Assembly: GCF_004377485.1 (NCBI RefSeq) | Contig: NZ_SNTY01000076.1 | Span: 1 to 64,000 of the forward strand | Direction of reading: 5' to 3' | Origin: Alkanindiges illinoisensis | GTDB lineage: Bacteria; Pseudomonadota; Gammaproteobacteria; Pseudomonadales; Moraxellaceae | DNA: 64,000 nucleotides | Shown here: piece after piece, positions 57,708 through 64,000 of the stretch | Layout: the number at the start of each line of letters is the position of its first letter | Position numbering within the stretch: the first letter of the stretch is position 1 | Program-made: the position numbers and the translations under genes | The notes under the pieces: generated by a model | Databases searched by the model: none | What the model saw: the letters and a program-made list of their open reading frames with translations, nothing else | Told to the model about the DNA's origin: nothing

Positions 57708-58202
57708 CTACATCTGCGTAAACGTGTCTTTAAACTGTGGCCATTCCTGCAAAAAGCTGGTGGCATAAGGTTTGTCTTTGGCCAGCAGTTGATCCAGTTG
57801 CCGATGCACGGTGTACAGCATAAACACATCCATTTCCAGCAGATTGGCATCAAATGTTCCCGCCTCATTCAAACGAGCCTGACGCTGTTGCTGCGCCACC
57901 TGCACAATAATATCCATGGCTTCCCGGCCAGCAAAAACCGCATAGGCTCGCAGGCGCAATTCCAGTTTTTGCCAGTCATCTGCCAGTTGCTTAAAGGTAG
58001 CCAGCTCGCTTTGGGTCGAACGCCAGCCAATTTGTGCAATATTGATTTTACCGCTCACGTTTTCCGGCAGTACGGGTTCCAGCAAGTCAGCCGTACTTAA
58101 AAAAATCTTCTTGAGGGCCATCACCTGTGCAATATCCTTGGCACCCTGCCCCAGATCCAGCGTGGCAGTTTTTTGCAGATCGGTTAAATAGACATTAAGC
58201 AT
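57708..58202 (-). CDS. Hypothetical helical protein, 164 residues
   Basis: A soluble, largely helical protein (ALKKIFLSTADLLEPVLPENV, DDWQKLELRLRAYAVFAGREAMDIIVQVAQQQRQARLNEAG) without signal peptide or cysteines. No family recognised. Weak ribosome binding site. It lies alone between the outer-membrane protein and the divergent PLP enzyme. Confidence 0.65.
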   Translation of the reverse strand: MLNVYLTDLQKTATLDLGQGAKDIAQVMALKKIFLSTADLLEPVLPENVSGKINIAQIGWRSTQSELATFKQLADDWQKLELRLRAYAVFAGREAMDIIVQVAQQQRQARLNEAGTFDANLLEMDVFMLYTVHRQLDQLLAKDKPYATSFLQEWPQFKDTFTQM

Positions 58203-58317
58203 GACAGGCCATCTTTTATGATAAAAATAGTCGCTATTGTAGCGAACATTACCAATAGATTTTAAACTTCCGCAAATATATTCATATTTTCCTGTTGCCT
58301 TAATATGTTGTTTACTG

Positions 58318-59211
58318 ATGCTGATTGATGCGGCAAATAGTCCAAACCAGCGACTACCTTATGAATTTCCTAATAACATCAGCGTTTTTATCAAGCGTGA
58401 AGATTTGCTGCATCCGCAGATTTCCGGCAACAAGTTTCGCAAGCTTAAATATAACCTGTATGCAGCCCGGCAGATGGGCTACAACACCTTGCTAACGTTT
58501 GGCGGTGCCTATTCCAACCATATTGCAGCGGTGGCAGCGGCAGGTGATAAATTTGGTTTTAACACCATTGGTATTATTCGCGGTGAAGAACTGGTTGATA
58601 AAATTAATGACAATCTAACGCTTAGGCTCGCCCAGCAACAGGGCATGCAGCTTGTGTTTGTTAGCCGTGCGGATTATCGCGGTAAAACCGAGCCTGATTT
58701 TATTCAAAAACTGAATGACCAGTTTGGTGAATTTTATTTAGTACCGGAAGGTGGGACTAATCAGCTTGCTGTGCAAGGCTGTACGGAAATACTAACGGCA
58801 CAAGACAAACAACAGTTTGATTATGTCTGCTGCGCGGTAGGTACAGGCGGCACCATTGCAGGGATTATTGAATCCAGTTCTGAGCAGCAAACCATTTTAG
58901 GCTTTCCCGCCCTTAAAGGAGATTTCCTGCAGGCAGAAATCCAGCGATGGACGCATAAAACCAACTGGCGGCTTATCCCTGATTATCACGGTGGAGGTTA
59001 TGCCAAAACCACGTCTGCACTGTTGCAGTTTGTGCAGAATTTTAAAGCCCAGACCGGAATTGAAATTGAACCAGTTTATACCGGCAAAATGCTGTTTGGT
59101 TTATTTGATTTAATTCATAAACATTATTTTCCAGCAAATAGCCAGATTCTGGTAATTCATACTGGTGGCCTGCAAGGCAATTTAAGTACGCGCTTTATGA
59201 TGTCCAGATAA
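58318..59211 (+). CDS. ACC deaminase/D-cysteine desulfhydrase family PLP enzyme
   Basis: A 297-residue PLP enzyme of fold type II. IKREDLLHPQISGNKFRKLKYNL contains the PLP lysine in GNKFRKLK, followed by LTFGGAYSNHIAAVAAAGDKFGF and, later, VGTGGTIAGII for phosphate binding. The N-terminus is short for the family. D-cysteine desulfhydrase activity is more likely than ACC deaminase in a gammaproteobacterium, but residues that decide this were not assessed. Confidence 0.85.
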   Translation: MLIDAANSPNQRLPYEFPNNISVFIKREDLLHPQISGNKFRKLKYNLYAARQMGYNTLLTFGGAYSNHIAAVAAAGDKFGFNTIGIIRGEELVDKINDNLTLRLAQQQGMQLVFVSRADYRGKTEPDFIQKLNDQFGEFYLVPEGGTNQLAVQGCTEILTAQDKQQFDYVCCAVGTGGTIAGIIESSSEQQTILGFPALKGDFLQAEIQRWTHKTNWRLIPDYHGGGYAKTTSALLQFVQNFKAQTGIEIEPVYTGKMLFGLFDLIHKHYFPANSQILVIHTGGLQGNLSTRFMMSR

Positions 59212-59291
59212 AATCTTACCTCAAAAAAATTTGCGGTTTAACCGATAGCTTCTCGCTTATAATTCAGCTTTTATTTTGCTGTGAACATTCC

Positions 59292-60485
59292 GTGCTACAA
59301 ACTGATGTCATTATTATTGGTGCTGGTGCATCAGGCTTGATGTGTGCTGCGATTGCTGCCAAACGTGGCCGCCGCGTGCTGGTATTGGAACGCGCCAACA
59401 AGGTTGGTAAAAAAATCCTGATGTCTGGCGGTGGACGCTGTAATTTTACCAACCTGTATGTTGAGCCGGAAAACTATCTTTCGCACAATCCGCATTTTGT
59501 GATTTCTGCCCTAAGCCGCTACACCCAGTGGGATTTTCTGGGGCTGGTGGGTGACTATAAAATTCCCTATGAAGAACGTAAGCACGGCCAGTTGTTTTGC
59601 CTTAATAGCGCCAAGGATATCTTAAATATGCTACTGGCCGAATGTGACAAAACCGGCAAGGTGACCATTCAAACCAGCACAGAAATTGCCAGTGTTGAAA
59701 TGGATCCTGAGGGTCATTTTGTTCTGAATACCAATCAAGGCAACTATCGCTGTGAATCTTTGGTGGTGGCCAGCGGTGGCTTGTCCATTCCCACATTGGG
59801 TGGTTCCGGTTTTGGTTATGAGCTGGCACGGCAGTTTGGTCATCATGTATATCCTACCCGCGCCGGACTGGTTCCCTTTACGTTTTCCAATCAGTTTAAG
59901 GCCGTTACTGAGCGCCTGTCCGGCAATGCACTGGATGTGAGCTTAAGCAATCAAGACGCTGAATTCACTGAAGCCTTGCTGTTTACTCATCGCGGCTTAA
60001 GCGGCCCCAGTAGTCTGCAACTGTCCAATTACTGGCAGGTGGGTTCACCGATTTACATTAACTTCTTTCCTACCCTCAATATTGGCCAATGGCTGATTGA
60101 AAAAAAACAGTCTCAGCCTAAATCCCTGCTGCGCACCGTGCTTGGCGAAATCATGGCCAAAAGTATTGTGCTGGAACTCCAGCAACTGATCTGGCCACAG
60201 CACAGTGAAACGGCGCTGGGACAATTACCGGATGCGGTATTGCAGGAGATTGCCCGGCAACTACAGCATTTTGAGCAAAAACCTTCAGGCACTGAAGGCT
60301 ACCGTACGGCAGAAGTCACATTAGGTGGTGTGGATACCACCGAGCTATCGTCTAAAACCATGGAAAGCAAGAAGCAAAAAGGCCTTTATTTTATTGGTGA
60401 AGTTATGGATGTGACGGGACACTTAGGGGGTTTTAACTTTCAGTGGGCATGGGCATCCGGAGTGGCGGCAGGTCAGGTGGTGTAA
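59292..60485 (+). CDS. HI0933-like flavoprotein (FAD-dependent oxidoreductase)
   Basis: A 397-residue flavoprotein of the BaiN/HI0933 (YhiN) family. DVIIIGAGASGLMCAAIAAKRGRRVLVLER binds FAD; KVGKKILMSGGGRCNFTNL and the C-terminal MDVTGHLGGFNFQWAWASGVAAG are family signatures. Begins with GTG. The reaction is not established; relatives reduce bile-acid or other enone substrates. It follows the PLP enzyme by 80 bases in the same direction. Confidence 0.9.
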   Translation: MLQTDVIIIGAGASGLMCAAIAAKRGRRVLVLERANKVGKKILMSGGGRCNFTNLYVEPENYLSHNPHFVISALSRYTQWDFLGLVGDYKIPYEERKHGQLFCLNSAKDILNMLLAECDKTGKVTIQTSTEIASVEMDPEGHFVLNTNQGNYRCESLVVASGGLSIPTLGGSGFGYELARQFGHHVYPTRAGLVPFTFSNQFKAVTERLSGNALDVSLSNQDAEFTEALLFTHRGLSGPSSLQLSNYWQVGSPIYINFFPTLNIGQWLIEKKQSQPKSLLRTVLGEIMAKSIVLELQQLIWPQHSETALGQLPDAVLQEIARQLQHFEQKPSGTEGYRTAEVTLGGVDTTELSSKTMESKKQKGLYFIGEVMDVTGHLGGFNFQWAWASGVAAGQVV

Positions 60486-60738
60486 ACTGCACAGGGCTAT
60501 GGCTAAAAACTTTTTATTGCTTTTCATTTTCAGGTGTGGATTCATGATCAACACGTAATGCTGCCTTTTCCTAAATCTTATTGTGAACCATAGTTGTTAT
60601 TACAGAGAAGCTTATTTGCATTTTAAACCAAGCCGATAAAACACATGGTTTCCCTTCATATTCACATGGCTTATTCACTTTTAAAAATTTAGTGTTCAAA
60701 AATGAAGCAAATCTGATCCATTATCGTCCATTCAATCC

Positions 60739-60786
60739 TGCACCACTTTGGTATTTTTTGCACTAATCCAGCCATTTTTTGCACCA
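60739..60786 (+). promoter_or_regulatory. Three phased NtrC-like boxes upstream of amtB
   Basis: TGCACYA boxes start at 60739, 60759 and 60780, spaced 20 and 21 bp, so on the same face of the helix. The first reads TGCACCACTTTGGTATT, close to the palindromic NtrC site TGCACCA-N3-TGGTGCA. They lie about 105-155 bases before the -24/-12 promoter, typical of an NtrC enhancer. Confidence 0.6.
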
Positions 60787-60892
60787 AAAAAAGAATGGCT
60801 CCAGAAAAGTTCAAATTTCCATAGCTATAAAATTCTTCAATTTTTAAAATTTATTATTTAAATATCAATGTACTAAAAACTAAATAAATTTT

Positions 60893-60908
60893 TGGCATTA
60901 CAATTGAA
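60893..60908 (+). promoter_or_regulatory. Sigma-54 (-24/-12) promoter of amtB
   Basis: TGGCAT-tacaa-TTGAA matches the sigma-54 consensus TGGCAC-N5-TTGCA with correct spacing and two deviations. The start codon is 61 bases downstream. The 484-base gap before amtB (60486-60969) otherwise holds no gene. Confidence 0.65.
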
Positions 60909-60969
60909 AGACATTACCCAGTATTGATCAATCAGCTCCTTTCAAAATCGTTTTGGAACAGGTTCAACT

Positions 60970-62157
60970 ATGACCAGCAATGACGTTTTATTTCTTCTTC
61001 TGGGCGCCATTTTGGTGCTGGCCATGCATGCCGGGTTCGCATTTTTAGAGGTTGGTACAGTCAGGACAAAAAATCAGGTGAATGCTTTAAGCAAAATCCT
61101 GACTGACTTTGCTGTTTCCACCATTGCCTATTTTTTCATTGGTTATTATGTGGCCTATGGTACGCATTTTATGCATGCCGATACTGCCATTACTACCGAG
61201 CACGGCTATAACCTGATCAGGTTTTTCTTCCTGCTCACCTTTGCGGCTGCCATACCTGCCATTATTTCTGGCGGGATTGCCGAGCGTGCCAAGTTTCGTC
61301 CACAAACCATTGCCACCTTTACACTGGTTGCGCTGGTTTACCCTTTCTTTGAAGGTATTGCTTGGAACAATCATTTTGGTATTCAGGATTGGCTGCTACG
61401 TACCTTTAGTGCCAATTTCCATGACTTTGCCGGTTCGGTGGTGGTGCATGCCATGGGTGGCTGGATTGCCCTGCCTGCAATCATTCTGCTGGGCGCGCGT
61501 CAGGGTCGTTATGGCAAGGGTGGAAAAATCTCGGCGCATCCGCCTTCCTCCATTCCTTTTCTGGCACTGGGCGCATGGATTTTAATTGTGGGCTGGTTTG
61601 GCTTTAATGTGATGAGTGCCCAGAAAATCGAAGGGATTTCAGGGCTGGTGGCAGTGAATTCACTGATGGCTATGGTCGGTGGCACACTCATGGCCAATAC
61701 ACTGGGCAAAAATGACCCCGGCTTCTTGCACAACGGGCCATTGGCAGGATTAGTAGCCATTTGTGCCGGTTCTGATGTCGTACATCCACTAGGCGCACTG
61801 TTTATTGGCGGTGTGGCTGGTGGTTTGTTTGTCTGGCTATTTACTTTTACCCAGAACCGCCTGCGTGTTGATGATGTGCTGGGGGTCTGGCCGCTCCATG
61901 GCGTATGTGGTGCGTTTGGCGGGCTGGCAGCAGGCATTTTTGGCTTGCAGGCATTGGGCGGTCTGGGCGGTGTTTCCTTTATGTCCCAACTGATTGGCAC
62001 CAGTTTGGGCATTAGCATTGCGCTGGCTGGCGGCTTTGTGGTTTATGGTATTTTAAAGGCCACCATTGGCATTCGCCTGACCCCGGAAGAAGAATACAAC
62101 GGTGCCGATTTAAGTATTCACCGCGTATCCTCCACTTACGACCAAAACCTGTTTTAA
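60970..62157 (+). CDS. amtB: Ammonium transporter
   Basis: A 395-residue Amt/Mep channel with 11 predicted helices. The twin pore histidines are His160 (VVVHAMGGWIALP) and His310 (WPLHGVCGAFGG), 150 residues apart as in E. coli AmtB; AERAKFRP and the DDVLGVWPLHG segment are conserved. The N-terminus lacks the cleaved signal of E. coli AmtB. glnK, the usual operon partner, is absent. NtrC/sigma-54 control upstream fits nitrogen-limited expression. Confidence 0.93.
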   Translation: MTSNDVLFLLLGAILVLAMHAGFAFLEVGTVRTKNQVNALSKILTDFAVSTIAYFFIGYYVAYGTHFMHADTAITTEHGYNLIRFFFLLTFAAAIPAIISGGIAERAKFRPQTIATFTLVALVYPFFEGIAWNNHFGIQDWLLRTFSANFHDFAGSVVVHAMGGWIALPAIILLGARQGRYGKGGKISAHPPSSIPFLALGAWILIVGWFGFNVMSAQKIEGISGLVAVNSLMAMVGGTLMANTLGKNDPGFLHNGPLAGLVAICAGSDVVHPLGALFIGGVAGGLFVWLFTFTQNRLRVDDVLGVWPLHGVCGAFGGLAAGIFGLQALGGLGGVSFMSQLIGTSLGISIALAGGFVVYGILKATIGIRLTPEEEYNGADLSIHRVSSTYDQNLF

Positions 62158-62189
62158 GGTCTTAACCAGCCTTAAGTCACGTATGAACC

Positions 62190-62236
62190 AAAGCCATGCA
62201 GTTCATGTTTTGAATCATGGTCGCATGGCTTTTTTA
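62190..62236 (+). terminator. Terminator of amtB
   Basis: AAAGCCATGC pairs perfectly with GCATGGCTTT over a 23-base loop that itself holds an inner TTCATG/CATGG pairing, followed by a T run, 32 bases after the amtB stop. Confidence 0.82.
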
Positions 62237-62401
62237 TGCTTAGTCTTAGGCTAAATATCTTACTTTAACTAACTGGCTTAAAGAATTTTGAGATCAACTT
62301 ATTATTGATCAAACTGTTACGTGATGCCAACCAATTCACTTCATTCCCTGAATAATGCTTCAGCCATAATTAATACCATCACAATAACTCGCATAATCAT
62401 C

Positions 62402-62923
62402 ATGGAATGGAATAGCATTTTTTCATTTGACATACCCGTGCTGGAAATGTTTATTCGTGGCACAGTCATGTACTTGGCTTTAATCATCCTGATGCGGGTC
62501 ATTTTAAAGCGGCAGGCTGGCGGTATGGAAACTGGCGATTTGCTGCTGGTGATTCTGCTGGCTGATGCCTCACAAAATGGCATGGCAGGCGATTATAAAA
62601 CCATACCGGATGGCCTGATTTTAGTCGCCACCTTAATGTTCTGGAACTTTTTTCTGGATTGGCTTAGCTATCGTTTTGCATGGTTTGAACAGCTGTTAAA
62701 TGCACCACCCGTGCTGCTCATCCGGCATGGCAAAATGATACACCGCAATATGCGCAAGGAATTCCTGACTCAGGCCGAGCTGCTTAGCCAGCTGCGTGAG
62801 CAAGGTATTGATGATGTTAAAAAAGTCAAAAAGGCCTATATTGAAAGTGACGGCAAACTTAGCGTCATTGCCTATGAGCAGCGCACCAGACAACAGGGCA
62901 AACTCCATGATAAACAACTTTAA
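62402..62923 (+). CDS. DUF421 (YetF-like) membrane protein
   Basis: A 173-residue membrane protein. Three helices in the first half (about residues 17-35, 42-58, 68-85), with LILMRVILKRQAGGMETGDLLLVILLADASQNGM the DUF421 signature, then a cytosolic C-terminal domain with PPVLLIRHGKMIHRNMRKEFLTQAELLSQLREQGI. Frame opens at GTG 62321 but ATG at 62402 fits the family. Function unclear; relatives occur in stress and sporulation contexts. Confidence 0.85.
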   Translation: MEWNSIFSFDIPVLEMFIRGTVMYLALIILMRVILKRQAGGMETGDLLLVILLADASQNGMAGDYKTIPDGLILVATLMFWNFFLDWLSYRFAWFEQLLNAPPVLLIRHGKMIHRNMRKEFLTQAELLSQLREQGIDDVKKVKKAYIESDGKLSVIAYEQRTRQQGKLHDKQL

Positions 62924-62976
62924 GCCCTTAATAGAACCCGACAATTAAGCCGGGATGGTATACATTGCGCTATTGC

Positions 62977-63339
62977 TTATTCAATGCTACGTCGTTCATT
63001 AAATGCCAAAAAGCCCTTAACCATGCGGTAGATGTACCACAGAGTTAATGCAAATAAAATGACATAGCCAATCAGGATAAAACGGGTAATGGTACCAATC
63101 AGGCCAATAAACAAGACACACCAGAAGGTCTTGATCTGCCAATCAAAATGACTTTGCAGCCAAGTACCACGCACGTCATCCCGTTTGACGTAATTCATGA
63201 CAATCGCAATAATGGCTGTAATCCCTGAAAACAGGCCTAGCGCATACAGAATATAAATAATCAGGGTAAGCTGGCGGTTACTCTCAAGGTTTTGCAGATT
63301 GTGAGAATACTGCGTATTCAATGGGTCATAATTATTCAT
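62977..63339 (-). CDS. Small membrane protein, 120 residues (DUF4870-like)
   Basis: A membrane protein with three hydrophobic helices (about 26-48, 69-90, 91-108) and a polar N-terminus. GTWLQSHFDWQIKTFWCVLFIGLIG resembles the DUF4870/TMEM-like bacterial proteins, where an H-x2-W-Q motif is common. ATG at 63339 has AAGGA upstream. Ends 42 bases after the YARHG gene in the same direction, so both may be one operon. Function unknown. Confidence 0.75.
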   Translation of the reverse strand: MNNYDPLNTQYSHNLQNLESNRQLTLIIYILYALGLFSGITAIIAIVMNYVKRDDVRGTWLQSHFDWQIKTFWCVLFIGLIGTITRFILIGYVILFALTLWYIYRMVKGFLAFNERRSIE

Positions 63340-63381
63340 AATCAATTTTCCTTTTTAAATGGCTGATGGACAATTAAAAGA

Positions 63382-64000
63382 TTAGCGTCCCCAGTCAAGT
63401 TCCACGTTCTCAGCATAGGGTTCCATGAGCTTGATGCGCTTGATATTCTCGCGTTCAATTTTGCTAAGTTGCTGTTCAACATTCAAACTGCACGGGATAT
63501 ACCAGTCCTTGTCACTAAACAGGCTGGCAATGACTTTATTGCTAAACGAGTAATTGTGGCGGGCATAGATTTCATTACGCATGTATTGCAGCTCCTGTCT
63601 GCTAATCTGCAAATCGCTGTCTTTCAGCAGGCGCTGGGAGGCTTCTGGAAATTCGCCAACATTCATTTGATAACGGCACTGCTGCGGTGCCAGTTCAAAA
63701 AATTTGGGTTGAATGCCTGCCTTGTTGGCTTGCCATGACCCTTCAATAGACTTTGGTTTGCTTAAATCCAGATGCAGTTCAAACACACCAGCGCTTTCAG
63801 GCTTACCTGTTTCACGCGCAATAATCTTGTATTTGTTGTTCTGTTTATTGTTACCTTCAGGTTGTATTGTCCCTACAAAACCTTGCTTATTAGCGCCAAC
63901 AATACTGTAACCCCTCACTTGCCCCTGCTGGATACTTTCAATAAAAAACCCAATACGACGTGTATCAAAACTACCCGACCAGCTACTAACGAATCGACTT
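63382..64000 (-). CDS. YARHG-domain protein, 5' end beyond window
   Basis: The frame is open to the right edge, so the start is missing; at least 205 residues are visible. The N-terminal visible part (SWSGSFDTRRIGFFIESIQQGQVRGYSIVGANKQGFVGTI) looks like a beta-rich domain; the C-terminus carries a YARHG domain: LQYMRNEIYARHNYSFSNKVIASLFSDKDWYIP, with His in the ARH position. YARHG proteins are extracellular or cell-surface; a lipoprotein or signal sequence would be expected beyond 64000. Function unknown. Confidence 0.75.
   Translation of the reverse strand, partial: SRFVSSWSGSFDTRRIGFFIESIQQGQVRGYSIVGANKQGFVGTIQPEGNNKQNNKYKIIARETGKPESAGVFELHLDLSKPKSIEGSWQANKAGIQPKFFELAPQQCRYQMNVGEFPEASQRLLKDSDLQISRQELQYMRNEIYARHNYSFSNKVIASLFSDKDWYIPCSLNVEQQLSKIERENIKRIKLMEPYAENVELDWGR

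Noticed and set aside
57614-57868. An 84-codon frame overlapping the 3' end of the 164-residue gene
   Set aside because: Same strand, other frame, no ribosome binding site; the longer frame has better composition.

Overview
The window looks like chromosomal DNA from a gammaproteobacterium of the Moraxellaceae, close to Acinetobacter or Alkanindiges. This is inferred from the protein style and from gene neighbourhoods: glnE-ilvE next to a lipooligosaccharide (LOS) outer-core type locus, a solitary rsxB next to nth, and cysI overlapping a DUF934 gene. No rRNA genes and no CRISPR array were seen.

Layout. (1) 1-11.9 kb: an IS5-like transposase remnant at the left edge, then a surface-polysaccharide locus. 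It holds three glycosyltransferases at its low-GC end, a complete dTDP-rhamnose set (rmlBDAC), and a block of two ELM1-family proteins, a GT4 transferase and a CE4 deacetylase that adjoins ilvE. (2) 11.9-21.1 kb: core genes glnE, tgt and queA, a SIMPL protein, a GAF histidine kinase, a DUF389 membrane protein and tRNA-Leu(CAA). (3) 21.1-26.4 kb: an accessory block with three small hypothetical proteins and a rightward phage-type recombination cassette (Sak4-like ATPase, PD-(D/E)XK nuclease, DUF1367, a small protein, ERF annealase) with no integrase or virion genes. (4) 26.6-46.5 kb: housekeeping genes lon, rlmH, gdhA, rsxB, nth, adk, mrdA, rsmD, yaaA and cysI, mixed with transport, envelope and hypothetical genes. 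(5) 46.7-47.0 kb: a non-coding stretch that reads as a CsrB/RsmZ-type CsrA-sequestering small RNA, with a GacA-like upstream element. (6) 47.3-54.5 kb: a CoA-transferase, an AraC regulator, an unknown protein, a short-chain dehydrogenase and valS. (7) 54.5-56.8 kb: an AT-rich accessory island with a secreted orphan protein, a decayed StbDE/RelBE-type toxin-antitoxin locus and an intact Phd/YefM-PIN module with YefM-like operators. (8) 56.8-64 kb: an outer-membrane protein, metabolic enzymes, amtB behind a sigma-54/NtrC-type regulatory region, DUF421, a small membrane protein and a YARHG protein that runs off the right edge.

How the genes work together. The left end builds and decorates LOS. 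glnE, gdhA and amtB all belong to nitrogen assimilation, and amtB carries three TGCACYA boxes on one helical face plus a -24/-12 promoter. cysI and its DUF934 partner form a sulfite-reduction operon. The most notable items are the Csr/Rsm-like RNA, the stand-alone recombination cassette, and the two divergent toxin-antitoxin loci, one decayed and one intact.
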